From assembly GCA_014706385.1 (NCBI GenBank), contig JACGZH010000001.1:1178001-1242000 (forward strand): a DNA stretch of 64,000 nucleotides, given 5' to 3'. Position 1 is the stretch's first letter; each line of letters starts with the position of its first letter. The position numbers and the translations under genes were made by a program. This DNA is from Phaffia rhodozyma (lineage: Eukaryota; Basidiomycota; Tremellomycetes; Cystofilobasidiales; Mrakiaceae). This document shows positions 47,001 to 58,996 of the stretch, piece by piece. The notes under the pieces were generated by a model, which saw only the letters and a list, made by a program, of their open reading frames with translations, was not told the DNA's origin and ran no database searches.

Positions 47001-48764
47001 TACAAGCAAGAAAGGCTCGATGACCACAACTGCCGCACCTTCACCACCTGGGTTAAATGGCGCGTCTACAGCCGAGGCAGATATGGAAGCGAAGTCTAAG
47101 CTAGAAGCCAAAGAGTCTGAGATTAGACGCATGGTCGAGCTGATCGCCGTTATGGAGAAGAAACAGAAGACTAAACCGGCTCCGAGTGTGTCTTCCTCTT
47201 CCCTTGCCAAATCGTCTTTGGAACCTGAGCCAGCGGCACCCGTTCCATCCATTGACAGCAGTATCAGATCTGGTTCGACCGAAACGTCTGAAGGAACCTC
47301 ATCAACGAGGGCTTCACCTGTCCCTCTACCAACAGTAGCAATTGTAGATCAAGCCCAGGAGATGCTTAGATCATACCAATCCTCTGAGACGGCAGAAAGC
47401 AATATGGCGGGCGAGGTGGACGAAATAATGACAGGAGCGGTAGGAAGACTCGAAGAAGCTTTGGAGCAGAGGAAAGATCTTTTGGAGAAGGTGAAAGGTG
47501 GAATGGATGTCGATAGTGACGAGACCACAGAGCAATTCGGGCAGGAGAAAGACAAGGATTTAGTTGGTCAGTGCACATTTTTCTTTTAACTTGAGTCAGT
47601 ATCTGAATAGCAAAGTTGAAATCGCGGTGTTTCAGCAATAACGTCCACGTCAGATATAAGTGAGCATGTCCTTTCTACACTTCTCGCTGTATATCCAATT
47701 TTTTTCAAGACTACCTCTCCTGTTGCTCAAACATTCTCACCTCCGGATTTCTCTGATGCAGGTCCAGGTGGTTCGAATGATTCTTTTTGATTGGTGACGC
47801 TAGATCGAAGCGCACTGAGCGTGATACAGGTGAACGAACTGACTGATTTCTTTTTGAAATGGTCATTTCTTTTTCCTTTGAATACATCATGTAGGACCAG
47901 TGAACAACGATAACAACGAGAAGGTAGGCGTCTGACCCAGATCAGTCTCTCTCGGTTGAGCGTAAACGATTGGAAGATGCTTTCGGTGTTGATGGACGTC
48001 TCCTCTAAAATATTTGGTTCCCTGTGCTTACACACTCAAATTCTAGATTCGATCAACTACTTCAAAGCATATAACCGAGATACCGACATCGCGCGTAAAT
48101 CCTGATTACCCTTCTGTAGTAAGCTTCTGCTCTTTTCTCCATTACTGATGTAAAGAATTCGTCCCTTGATCTTTCTTTACTGTTCTATATACAGACGTAT
48201 ACGTCGCCTTTAGCTTTCTTTCCTCTCTTGATGCCAACGCGCTCTCAGCCTACGCAGAATCAGTCAGAGTCAATTGTCCCTGCTCTACGAACATCCTGTC
48301 TTTCGAAAAGACATCTTGACCCATCTCGAGCGCTTTGTCAGTGGGAACTACAAGGTGGAAGCTGTTCGGACGTAACCTGCCAGTTTACGCATTGGAAGGA
48401 TATTGAGCCAACAGGTCCGTCCTCTCGAGTTCTATAATCATATCTATTCCTCCGCCGTCTCCTAGTCGGACGAGTCTCCCTATGGAAAAAATTAGGCTTC
48501 ATCCATTAGGCAGCTTGAGTCTGCTTTTCTCATTCTCCACTGTTCTTCTTTCTTTCTTCGACCGATGCCTTTTCTCTCGTACCTCTGGGGGCTTTTCTTC
48601 TAGACGACGAGATCGCAGCTTTCCTACTTGATCGATTTGGGCCGATTGTGTCAGCCGAGAAGGTCCGAGTAGTGGTCCGAGCAGCGCGAGAGTCGAGTAC
48701 GAGATCGCTGACATTCGCGGATGTGGCCCAGAGGGCATCGACACTTCTGCTGTCGTTGTCTTAA
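44016..48764 (+). CDS. Red1/ZFC3H1-like zinc-finger scaffold of nuclear RNA elimination
   Basis: Large, mostly disordered nuclear protein. The N terminus (MSTPVDVSALRSLALQTKKR) is followed by an acidic EDGEISEDEE patch and Pro-rich stretches. A short folded block then appears (ISEEEYAESRTLLIELLSW and EYFVTQGFSRKALLVYC). The long exon at 45139-47589 has coiled-coil-like RKALLLEKKRMEEDKR. The C terminus carries one CCCH finger (CQWELQGGSCSDVTCQFTHW, C-x8-C-x4-C-x3-H) followed by DDEIAAFLLDRF. That finger and context are typical of the zf-C3H1 domain of fission-yeast Red1 and human ZFC3H1, the scaffolds that link Mtr4 helicase to exosome decay. Exons between 47.6 and 48.1 kb are uncertain. The divergent promoter is shared with SAM50. 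Confidence 0.75.
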
Positions 48765-49433
48765 GCCGCTCTAATTGTGCAAGATCATACTTGAGGTTTG
48801 CATGACTGCTTTCTTTCTGTTTCTGTTTCTGTTTCTCTTGCATCTTCATCCACACTGTAGCTGTATGACGTCAAGTTTCCCATACATCCTTCCGGTCCCC
48901 TCGACAACCCCCCTCAATGCTTACATTTTTCCCCATTAGCAAGCCTCCGAGTGGCATTTTCTCGACACTTCCAACCCTTTCTACTTTGGCTTGACGACGT
49001 CTGCCTCCTCTCTCTTATCTTTGAAGGTTGCTCAAGGAGCGATCGAGGGGGATCACTTGTACAAAAGATGACGAGCAAACAACCGGCAGAAAGGACATTT
49101 TTCGTACAGTGTCTGTTTCAACCGATGTTGCCCATCTTGCATCATATCATTTGCATAAACTTTCTACTTTCTTGCTATCAAATGTCCATCCGTTTTGAAC
49201 GTCTGCTCTTGATCAACTCTGGGCCCGAAGATGAGATACATAAGGAAAAGGATCGGTCCGAAAGATATATTAAGCCCAGACATGCCATGCATGACGATTT
49301 GAATATGTCCGACGAGCAAAGACTCCTACATCCTAACCACTTCCAGATCATCCAAAGGTAAAAGCTATCCGTGAACAACAATTCTGTCTCTGTACGAAAC
49401 CGAGTGAAACCGTTCACTAGCCAGGTTTGATCG
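48765..49433. other. Intergenic region, no gene seen
   Basis: 669 bp between two plus-strand genes. A frame at 48951-49361 has no domain, no gene-like composition and no supporting splice pattern, so it is not called. The 3' UTR of the zinc-finger gene and the promoter of the arrestin-like gene are expected here. Confidence 0.5.
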
Positions 49434-51385
49434 ATGTTGTCGCGTCTTAAATCCAAACTGCAAAATCACCACCTGCTCTCCGTCCAATTCGATTCTGATC
49501 AGGTCTATACGGCTGGGGACGATCTCTCAGGTCTAGTTCTGTTTGATCCTACAGATTTAAGCAAGAGGAATATCAGCCAGATCGTAGTTCAGCTTCGGTG
49601 TACTCAGGTAAGCCTTGCTTTGTTTTACCGGGCATATCATCGATACGGGATGACAGTAATTTTAAGACCTTGCTATTCCCGATTTTGTTATGATTGATAA
49701 GTATTCGACATATCGAAACTTCAACACTTCAGTTTCAGCTTTCCCTTTGGGTGGAAATGGTGAGCCCATGGGATCTACCCTTTCCTTTCATCAGGTCTAC
49801 TCCAGCCATTATAGTTCTTCAGATTCGAAACCAATATCTGGCTTTGATTGACTCATCTTTAGAATTGGCAAGCGAGACGAGCGTGATCTATTGCGATGAG
49901 ATCAATTTATACCAACCATCGTCTGATTTCTTGCCAAGCGCATCCAAGGGGATGGAGATTCCATTCGTGTTTCACTTTCCGTTGTTGCCAAGCCTTCCAC
50001 CGTCATTTGAAGCTGGAACTCGCTCAGAAGCTGGTCCAACAGGTAGAGGGAAACCGACGGGAACTGACGTCGGTTCTTCTGTGTGTAAGCTACATCTCGC
50101 GTACTTTCCACATACTTGCAGCGATGATATCTGAGCCTGTGGTTCTTCTTTCGATGGTCATATGGTGTAGATACGATTGATGTAATTGGCCGTCGACCCT
50201 CGTCGTTCGCCATAAATGAGCGCGTCTCTATACCATTCACCTATGCGTTGGTCATCATTCGATCTGAGCGCGACCTTGATTTGACCTGAGAAATGCTCTA
50301 CGGAAGAGCGAACTGATCCGAATTTTACTTTTCTTTCTCATGTTTTGCTTGCTGTATCTCAGTCCTCCTTGCTGGGCTCCTTATGAACCAATGCCTCCTC
50401 CCATCTACCCTCCAATGGAAAGTGACCAACAGACCTTACCTATACTTCCTCCTCCTTGTCCATCTGAAAGCGAGGGGTGGCACACTACGCGAATCGAGAA
50501 GGACTTTCGCTCAACGATCTTTGGAAAAATCCGCTTCGTGCAAGTCGCTGTTCGTCTCTATTTCCGATACAGAGTCCATGTACTTGCCAAAGATTCGGTG
50601 TTTAAGTCTTTTTAACTTTTTTTCCTCCTATGAAAGCTTACAACTCCGGAGCCACTAGCCGCAGTCGTCAAAGAGAAAATCCCATACTACTTATCTATCA
50701 CGACGTTGTCTCCGCCGATCACTGATCGGACTCAATCTCCTTCTCAGTCATATCGACCATCACCTTCCAGTCTTAAACTGAGTCTGGTCCGCGTCATCAC
50801 TACCACGGCCAAGGGTATGAGACAGGCCGTCCGCCAGACCATTCATGAAGATATCCTTGATATCAAGAATGAGGCTCGAATCTGGTACTGTCCAACAGAA
50901 GAAACAGATCATGTAGAACCCAACAAAATGATCGAGAGAAGAATGAAAGCAGAGATCGTGGTAGTAGGCGAGATGAAAACTGGGGACAATCCTCTTATAC
51001 CTAGTTTTGATAGTGGAATTGAGGGAAAATTGACTTGTTCTGTATGTACCATCTCACACAGTCTTAGTTACACATTTGGTTGCTGACATCTAGATGGAAC
51101 GACGTAGTACACCACCCATCTTTATTTGCCGATCAAGGGAGTTTCTCCAGATGTCAATATATCTGGGTTTATGCCGTTCAAGATTCTTTCCTCGATTCCT
51201 TTCAAAGGAATATTCTCTGAGCCAGGAGCTCAGAATAATGATGCTCTTCCTGAATACTCATATGGAAGACAGGGTCATATAAACTATTCGGATGGAAAGA
51301 TTGCTCCTGGTGAGTGTTTGCTGGTCGTGAGCATGAAAAGTGAGAGAAGGTTCTTGATAAGTGTTCCTTGTAAGACGCGTTCCTG
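49434..51385 (+). CDS. Arrestin-like protein (alpha-arrestin / ART type), exon structure uncertain
   Basis: Probable adaptor that links transporters to ubiquitin ligase for endocytosis. Exon 1 (49434-49607) has LLSVQFDSDQVYTAGDDLSG, the arrestin N-terminal strand pattern with VVQLR. A second exon at 49702-49813 keeps phase to 49863, where LASETSVIYCDEINLYQP and GMEIPFVFHFPLLPSLPPSFE match the arrestin core (ipFxFxfPxxlPpSfe). Later blocks are FAINERVSIPFTYALVII, EKDFRSTIFGKIRFV, KEKIPYYLSITTLSPP and IKGVSPDVNISGFMPF. I could not connect the 50.2-50.3 and 51.1 kb blocks with standard GT-AG introns in phase. Either unusual splice sites are used or the gene is decaying. Fold assignment is fair; boundaries are not. 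Confidence 0.6.
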
Positions 51386-52125
51386 AAAGTGCTCGACGCG
51401 CACTATACGATGCAAATACAATCGCGCGTATGGAACAAGGGTGGTTGTCTACTCTGAAGATCTTTCAGCTTACTGTTGATTCTTTCTTCCCTTGACCGCT
51501 TGGTTCGACTGTTATCATCAATAGATTTAGAATGATAGAATTGAAGGGTTTCCTCGACATCAAAGGAGTGACTTGCCCGAGTTCTCTCCCCTTCTTTTGA
51601 GTATCACGATGTCTATTCTCTCATGACTCCGCTGATCAAATACAAGGGCTACCTGTATAACTATCCTTAACATCATCGGTGGTCGTCATCGTTCCTGAGA
51701 TTCACATCCATGGAGGTTTCCCTTGCCCTTGTTCGTGTTTACTTTCTCGTCGCTTGTCCTTCTCTAGCCATTGTTTTTTTCGTTGTTAATCCATCCTGAC
51801 CCCCACCATCATTCTTACTGGCCTTCCTTCGTATATTCAAAGTATTGTATCAACCCATTCCCTGTCCACCCTGTATCTGTCCCTCTGTATATATCCACTT
51901 CTGTATCAATTTGCATAGCTCACCTCGAACCTTGAGTAGCATTAATCAATTCATATCCGATTCAACCTAACAACATCGAGACAAGTTTCATGTCAGTATG
52001 TCTTTCACCTTCACAATACATGCGGAAGGCACTTGTTCTTACAATGGTCGGTCTTAAATAACAATAGACCACCCTACTTAGAACTTATTTTCAAGGCGCC
52101 ACCTTGTACTTCTGCATCCATAAGC
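51386..52125. other. Intergenic region, no gene seen
   Basis: 740 bp between two plus-strand genes, AT-rich with pyrimidine blocks. Expected to hold a 3' UTR and the promoter of the Zn2Cys6 regulator. Confidence 0.5.
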
Positions 52126-53822
52126 ATGCCTTCCAAGGTTTCCACCCGTCGACGAGTAGGTCAAGCCTTACATCAGGTCAAACTCATCATGTCTGCTTTC
52201 TGACATAAGTTCCTCCCATTTTGTCATAGATCGGAATCGCGTGCGCATACTGCCGATATCGGAAGATAAGGTGCTGTGGGTCTGATGTAAGCCTTCATGA
52301 TTGCTTTATAGGTTTTTTGCGACCATGGCCAGTGTTGTATTCATACTCAGATCATGTCTTATAGATTTGTGCCAATTGTATCCGGGCCAACCGGAAATGT
52401 GTTTATGTCCCAGCCAACGAATCTGATCAGTTTGAGAAGGGTGTCCGGATCGGCGAAGAGCCTCCCTTCAAGACCCATCGCAAGACCCTCACTCGGGGGG
52501 TCTCAAAATGTACATCGAAAACACCAAAACGGGCTGGTGGGTCTCGGAAAGCGTACGACGGTTCTTGTAGAACGTCACCCCACCTTGTCGCCAAGAATTC
52601 TGACAAACGAGACTCGTTCTCGACGGTCGAGACGCCAAGTCCAAGCCCATCCGCTCCATCATCCATGACCAACTCTGATTCGACGCCTTCTGGTTCGCCC
52701 TCCTCAAGCCGAGGTTCAACAAGACGATCGCGCTCTTCCGTTGGCAACGTATACGGCAAGTCGGACGAAGTTCTTCCTTCGCTCTCTGATCCCATATTCG
52801 GTCTTTCTCAGAATCCTCCGTCACGCCACGCCAAGTCGTCCTACTTTCCGCTGTTTTCGGCTAACGGCGCACCACTTCCTTCGATAACGGGATTTCTCTT
52901 GCCGTCCGAGCCAAATCATTTTCCATTGCCCAATCAGGCGGTCTATGAGCAATCTGAATCGACAGAAGATACGGACTCGTCATATCCGTTCGGAACTCAT
53001 TCTTCAAACTCGGATGAATCGATCTCGAGCGAGTGCACCTCACTAGAGTCATTCGTGTACAAGTCTTTCTATCCAGGAGAGCGCAGACATGGTTACAAAC
53101 GCAGGTCATCTCCGACTGCCCCTTCTCCTTTTCACAATCTGACCGAGGACGAAACCCTTTGTGCGTCTGTGTCGGATACGACACGCGATAGTTTCAAGTT
53201 GTACTCTGGTCGACTTGTGCCTTCGCCCGGTTCTATCCTTCAAAATGCTTATAAATACTTATCGCAACCGAGTCAAGATCAGTTAGGATACGTAGATCTT
53301 CCGGTCCCAGCGGGCTACGATTATGAAACCTTCTCATTCGTCACCACTCCGTCTGGCGCGTACGCTGACGGTTATCAATCGAGTCCTTCTCAATTTGCGG
53401 CCGCTTGTGGATTCAATCAGCTTAGGAATATTCCGTTCCAAACCCCATCGGAAGGTGATATCACTTCTCACCAATCAGGATTTGTGTCGAGCTTGGCGAA
53501 TGCTCTAGGGACTTTCCCGTCTACAACGTGCTCTTTCCAAGAGAGCTCTCAGAATATATCTGTTGCAATGCCTAATTTAATCTCGTCCGGATCTGTAGGT
53601 TGTTTGCGGATAACACCTCCGAGCGTACGGCTGATTGATCCGGCGTTTGTTTACGCAGCTGGCTACTCAAACGGAGGGGGTTCACCTCAAGGATCCTTGT
53701 ATGGCCACGTAAGAAGTAATCAGACAAATGACTTTCGGTTGGAATCGAACGCGTGGGATCTTCAGTTTACTGAGGTCAGCTCTAGAAATGAAAGATTGAC
53801 GTGGTCCACGCAACCATTATAA
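52126..53822 (+). CDS. Zn(II)2Cys6 transcription factor
   Basis: Fungal-type DNA-binding regulator of 521 aa; exons 52126-52176, 52230-52286 and 52365-53822. The binuclear cluster is near the N terminus: CAYCRYRKIRCCGSD joined by splicing to ICANCIRANRKC, spacing C-x2-C-x6-C-x5-C-x2-C-x6-C, preceded by a basic stretch (RRR). The region after it is Ser/Pro/Thr-rich with basic SSSRGSTRRSRSS. The remaining 350 residues are low-complexity, Ser/Gly/Tyr/Gln-rich and acidic in places, typical of an activation region. No fungal-specific middle homology domain is evident. Target genes are unknown; its neighbour downstream is the BLUF gene in the same orientation. Confidence 0.88.
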
Positions 53823-54238
53823 AGCTCTAAATGTTTTTCTAGTCTGTCTATCGCAATGTCTTCCTCTACACTTGACCTAGATTTATGCCCTTCTGATAAT
53901 GTCCTGTTGCGTCCCCCATCCTATCAATATAAATTATGTTCCCTTGTTGTGTTTGTTCTCTATGTGCCTGTACTGTCTTGAATTCTGTTTTCTTCATTTC
54001 TATGTGGTTTTCTTTTGGTTATATTTTCTTTCAGTGACTGCTGTACTTTCAACATATGTCCGTTGTTCGTTTGCTGGAAGCCTGCTGAACGAGGGAAGGG
54101 GAATGAATGTTTATCAAAGAAGTGATAACATGGGATTTTCAAGATGTGCTTGTAACAATGAATTTGTACAATTCGAAGGAAGATTAGTTATCTCATCCTA
54201 ACCATCCCCCATCAGCCCTCTCGCCTCTTTCCTCGACT
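53823..54238. other. Intergenic region between the regulator and the BLUF gene
   Basis: 416 bp, T-rich (TTTCTTTC blocks). No gene. A pyrimidine-rich stretch with CTCTCGCCTC lies just before the BLUF start. Confidence 0.5.
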
Positions 54239-55220
54239 ATGGACGGCTCTTCTTCTCTTAGCCTAGATGTGCCACATCTAGTTAGAACACTCTCAACAGC
54301 CTCGACAGATTCTACTGTAACATTTTTCTCGACGTTCGACGGCAACTCAAACGACAGCGAAGACGCCCTGGAATTAGATTTTTCTTCATTCGACCCCAAT
54401 GGAGAAATAGATGAACATGAACCCTTGGGAGAAGTTGATGAGTCGGATATCTTCCAGCTTGTGTTTTGCTCGTCGTCAGTATCGCCAGCCTTGTCGAAAG
54501 CTGATATGGCAGACATCATAGAGGTTTGCCGGAGAAACAATGCAATTGATGCTATCAGCGGGCTGCTGATGTAGTTAGTTACCTTCACTTTCCTTTCTGT
54601 CGCATCGACTTGATTTCTGAAAAGTATCTCTCCCTTACAGCAAAGATGGCCAGTTTGTTCAGATTCTGGAAGGATCGGAACCTCGAGTCAAACGAACATT
54701 CTCAAGAATCAAAAAAGATCAACGACACCATGCTGTATATGTTCTTCTTGAACAAAAGACAAAGCATCGAGATTTCCCTCGATGGCCCATGGCCTTCCGG
54801 TTCGTCTTTTTATAGACATCGGCGTTTGATTAACGATTTTATAGCTTTCGAATCTCGTCTCTTATATACTCATCTTGATTTTTTCTCTTGCTGCCTTTTC
54901 TTTCAAATTGAATACAGAGACATGACATGGACAGATAGTTCACCGCCAACTCCAGAAGCCACTCTGCTCGATAAGAACGGCGAGGTCGTCAGGTCTGTAA
55001 TCGATCCGGTCAACAAGCACACAGTGACTGATAGCACGGCGTACGTCTGTCCTCTTTTTATTGCTCCCAGTTGTCTTGTGGGGTATGTTGTTCGGTATTC
55101 TGATGCACGGTCTATCTGATGCTGTTTTCTTGAATCAGTTCACAATTGTTTACAGAAGATATGAATTCAAAGACAAAATCTCTTGTTGTGCTGTACCATA
55201 AGCTTTACATGCGGATCTAA
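54239..55220 (+). CDS. BLUF-domain protein with Tyr-to-Phe change
   Basis: Flavin-binding BLUF-like protein of 232 aa; exons 54239-54573, 54641-54799, 54918-55040 and 55139-55220. Residues 1-70 are an acidic, Ser/Thr-rich extension. The BLUF fold starts with IFQLVFCSSSVS (70-82), where the flavin-facing tyrosine of other BLUF domains (LVYxS) is Phe76. The usual Asn is N101 in NNAIDAISG, and the switch Gln is Q119 in GQFVQILEG. Then come IKKDQRHHAVYVLLEQ and FPRWPMAF with the semi-conserved Trp160 and Met162. The donor at 54574 (GTTAGT) gives LLMYKDGQ and beats an alternative at 54571 that loses the tyrosine. The last exon is the least certain. Known BLUF proteins sense blue light through FAD; here light response is doubtful. 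Confidence 0.78.
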
Positions 55221-55921
55221 GCTCTACTTACTTTTCTTTCTGAGATAGACTATGTCCAATTGTCTTTCTTGCCTCTATCTCCACCTTTCTGGGCTTCTAT
55301 GTTTTTGATTTTGTCTGCCTTTGTTTCCTTTCAACCATGCCATCTCTATGGGTTTCTTCTGATATTCTTTAGGGGTTTGTTGCTTGTTTTACGATCTGTT
55401 CTTTTCACTCTCCCGGACCTCTCTTTTCTCGGTCTTCTTGGTCTTTCCTTCTTCTTTTTGGGTATTTTTCATCACAAACCACATCTTGCCATCCTGTTTC
55501 TACAATCTTCCGCAATCAATCATTCCCTCGTCAAAAACTTGTCATGCATTTCTCCTCGATCGACTGATCGATCAACCTACTTCACTTCTCCTATTGATCA
55601 TCTTTTCTCTTCAAACGAATCGTTCCTGCCCTTCTCCTTATCTTAAAGAAAGACTGATATTCTTGCATCTCACTTATCGATCTCTTCTCTCCCCTATCTT
55701 TTGCATTACTTGCTTACAAACCTTCTGGGTTTTATGTCATGAGTTTCCCTCTTTTGTATACTTAGCTTTTTTCTTCAGGTTCCTACAGAGAGCCTCTTAC
55801 TCATATTGGGGAACCTTGCACATTGTACATCGAAACAGGTTATACATACAACCAACTAGAACAAACCGTATCTCATTACTATCACCAAGCGGGAACGAAA
55901 CTACACAAGACGAGACGAAAC
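55221..55921. other. Intergenic region between convergent genes
   Basis: 701 bp, T-rich. The frames seen on the plus strand are hydrophobic by composition (Phe/Leu/Ser from T-rich DNA) and not supported. Two 3' UTRs expected. Confidence 0.5.
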
Positions 55922-57844
55922 TCATTCGTCGGCGACCTGAATAACGAGTTTTCCGACGGTCTTCCTTCCTGTAAGATCCGCATGAGCTTGCCGAAGTCCT
56001 TCAGCAGAGAGGGGATATGTGCCGTTAACAAGGAGCTGTCAATCAACCAAGAGGCCAGAAGATTCCTTGGTTTAGCTGTATGCGTGTGTTATCATATAGG
56101 ATTGAACGGGACGTACATTGACGACTTTTTGGTCTACCAACTTGAAGAGCTCTGAAGTGTAGTATTCAAACTCTTCAGGAGTATGGATCGCATTGTTCAA
56201 CCTGTATGCAGAGAGATCCGCAAAGCAAAAGAAAAGAAAAGAAAACTCCTGTCGGATATCAGATTCGTGATTGTTTTACGTTTGTCTAGTTATGCCTAGA
56301 TCAAATCTGGACCAAGCTTACACCGGACGAGTAAGTTTCCAATTTCCTTTACCCAAAATCAAAGGCGAGATTTCAGGAGGGGGACCGGATGCGTTTCCGA
56401 CTGATAGGAAGAAGCAAGGAAGGAGAGAGGAGACACAAGAAAGATAACATTAGTGGCGTTCTTGGGATCAACATTTTATGTGAAGAGAGAGTGAGGGACT
56501 TGCAAGAGACGATCGTTCCTTTCCGAGATAACAAGGGGAAATTTCCTTCCCAAGTCGCTTTTCCGACACCGTCAAAAACAGCTGAAATGTATAGAATTGT
56601 CAGTGTCCGTTTGCGCACGTAAAGAGCTTGATGGAAAAGATTACTCGATAACTCATTGGAGATACTCACCATGAACACCTTTTCCGTCGGTATTTTTATC
56701 AACTTCGGCTTTGAGATCTTCTGCGCTGCCATTGACGACCACAGTCTCTGCGCCATTCTTTCTAGCGAGCTCGGCTTTGTCCAATGTCGACGTCGTTCCG
56801 ATGACATTCACTCCCAGATAAGATGCAATCTAAGATCGAGATGGGAAAGAAACGAAAAGAACGACGATCAAAATGAGTTTAAAAAGAAGAGAAAGCGGGT
56901 CGAACATTGATGAAAACCAAATTGATTGGACAGACCTGGCACAAATTGAGACCAACTCCACCAGCAGCGGCATGGACCAGGATCCAATCGCCAGATTTAA
57001 CAGCATAGGATTCTTGAAGCATGGTCAAAGCTTTATAGAATTGAAGGAGGGTATGGAGGGATCAGAAATGAGGAGGGCAAATGATTAGGCCGGGGGAGCA
57101 TCCGATAGGGATCTACTGACCGGTTAATCCCTGGAGCAGGACTCCGGCGGCATCCTTGAAAGATACATGGTCTGGAAGGTACTGTTGATTGGTTAAGGGT
57201 CAGAAGATTAGTAAGGAAAAACGGATAAATTAAAAACATAGGACGCAATCCGCGAGTGGCAACATACAGCTAATTTCTTGTGTGAGATTGCGATATATTC
57301 GGCGTAAGATCCGGTCGAAATGAACGCAACCCGTCTACCGAGCTTGATGTCTGAACTGTTCACTGAGGGATGAATGTCGACGATTGTCCCTGCGCCTTCC
57401 TCTCCGAGGATGAGCGGGTACTTTGATTGGTATAGCCCAGACCGTTTGTAGGTGTCAATGCTGGAGGTCATATATATGTGCATATGCAGAACATCAGATG
57501 AGTCAGCTGGGCCGGGCCGGGTGTGTGATCAAGGAAGAGAAAGACGAAAACGAGGATGTCACTTCATGATTGAGAGATACCCACAAGTTGACGCCTGCGT
57601 AACTAATCTTGATGAGAACTTGATCCTCGGCCAAAGTGGGCACTGGGTAATCATCCTGAGTCTCAATGGCTTCAGGACCTCCGGTCTTGCGGATCTGTAC
57701 GGTCAATGATAGGATCAGTATGATGTAGAAAACAAGAGTAAGAACGACCCAGGACGGGAAGCAGATAGAGGAATAGAAAAAGAAGAAGAAGAAGAAGCCT
57801 ACCAGGACGGCTCTCATTGTTTTGGGGATTTGGAAAGACGACAT
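55922..57844 (-). CDS. NADPH:quinone reductase (zeta-crystallin type, MDR family)
   Basis: Zinc-free medium-chain dehydrogenase/reductase that reduces quinones with NADPH (yeast Zta1-like). Starts at 57844 with MSSFQIPKTMRAVLV. The N-terminal GroES-like part has GVNXIDTYKRSGLYQSKYP-type sequence (split by introns) and LILGEEGAGTIVDI. The nucleotide-binding motif is in the short exon near 56950 (DWILVHAAAGGVGLN). Then follow IASYLGVNVIGTTSTLDKAE, VHGVFDGVGKATWEGNF and KGTIVSFGNASGPPPEI. It ends LTGRKTVGKLVIQVADE at 55922-55924, the classic ETTGKxVL-type close of the family. About eight introns. The substrate is not fixed by sequence. Confidence 0.9.
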
Positions 57845-58996
57845 AGTGATGGAGAGTATTATTGATGATGTATCGGATGGTGGAAGGCAAAGATGGAGAT
57901 GATGGGAAAGAGAGAACCCCTAGTTGTCCGACAAACTCGAACTATTTATATCTCTAACTGTCGACCGAGGATCATGTAAATAGGATTCATGTTGAAGTGC
58001 ACACACAGACTCTTGCGATGTGTATATGCATCCCACGATGCCGTCTTTCTCCATGTTCCGTCTCATCGTACTTTCTCACCATGCTCCTAGTCGTCCCATC
58101 GAATGATGGTGTGACTGTCTGGGTCGTTTTCAACGCACAGCGCACGGGCCTCAGGGCTCAGGGCACAGGGCACAGGGCTCATGGTTATTCTAGCTTACGT
58201 AATTGATCTGGCGCCCTTGTTCTTGTGTTCCTGTTTGTATCGTATTCACTCCTCCTCTGCCACCTTCACCTTCTCGCTCGCCCATTCTTTTGACCCTCTC
58301 TCACTCGTCTCGTCCGCTCCTCGGTTGGTGTTGCAAGTGCTCGACGCTGGAAGTCTGCCCTTCTTGACCAGAATTTGTGATCAAGGAACGACGTCGGTCG
58401 TCTCGTCTTCGTTCTCTAATCATCTTTCCCGGTGTTCTCATCAGCCGCTTTTGTTTCTTCACACACCCATCATCCAGCCTCGTTGCGTTTCGTTCTTGTC
58501 TTTGCCGAGTCTATCCTCACATCGAGTTGTTTCTCCAGATATCTCACCCGGTCATCATATCGATCGGTCATACTTCTGGCTCAGACCTTTCTTCTTCGTC
58601 CAGGCCATTTGATCGTAGAGAAAAAGAAAAGAACAGAAAGGAAAGAAGAACGACACGTCCGTTCTACAGGTGCGAACGTCCCAAACACACGCGCGCCTCC
58701 TCTTTTCACACGACCTTCAGCAACCCCATCCATCGCCCCTCTCGTCTCTCTTGCCTCGGTGTCCCTCGCTCATTCTATCCCTGTCTCTGAACACCTCCCA
58801 GTCCCGACTGCATGTCTCGTGAATTTTTTTACCTGGACAAACAGCATTTCTCGACATCCTTCCATTAGATCAGCTTCCTTATACTCTCTCCTCATCAGCC
58901 CTTAGTTCCTTCCCTTGTTCATTCTCCAGCCTTTCCCCCGTTTCCTTCGGTACCACCCTTTTCTGTTCCTACACCCTTTCTCTCTCTGTCTTACCA
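57845..58996. other. Divergent intergenic region quinone reductase / CDC24
   Basis: 1.15 kb between divergent start codons. It contains a short tandem GGGCACAGGGC/GGGCTCAGG repeat (about 58147-58181) and, nearer CDC24, a long pyrimidine-rich stretch (58700-58995) typical of a fungal promoter. Frames through 58200-58900 are pyrimidine-driven and not supported. Confidence 0.5.
58147..58181 (+). repeat. Short GGGCNCAG tandem repeat
   Basis: Roughly four copies of a GGGCTCAG/GGGCACAG unit of 7-8 bases in the intergenic region. Confidence 0.6.

Noticed and set aside
48951..49361. 136-codon plus-strand frame between two genes
   Set aside because: No domain, unusual composition for this genome and no neighbouring exon that fits it.
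55260..55944. Phe/Leu-rich plus-strand frames that look like membrane proteins
   Set aside because: The hydrophobicity follows from T-rich DNA; there is no gene-like codon use and the region lies between two 3' ends.
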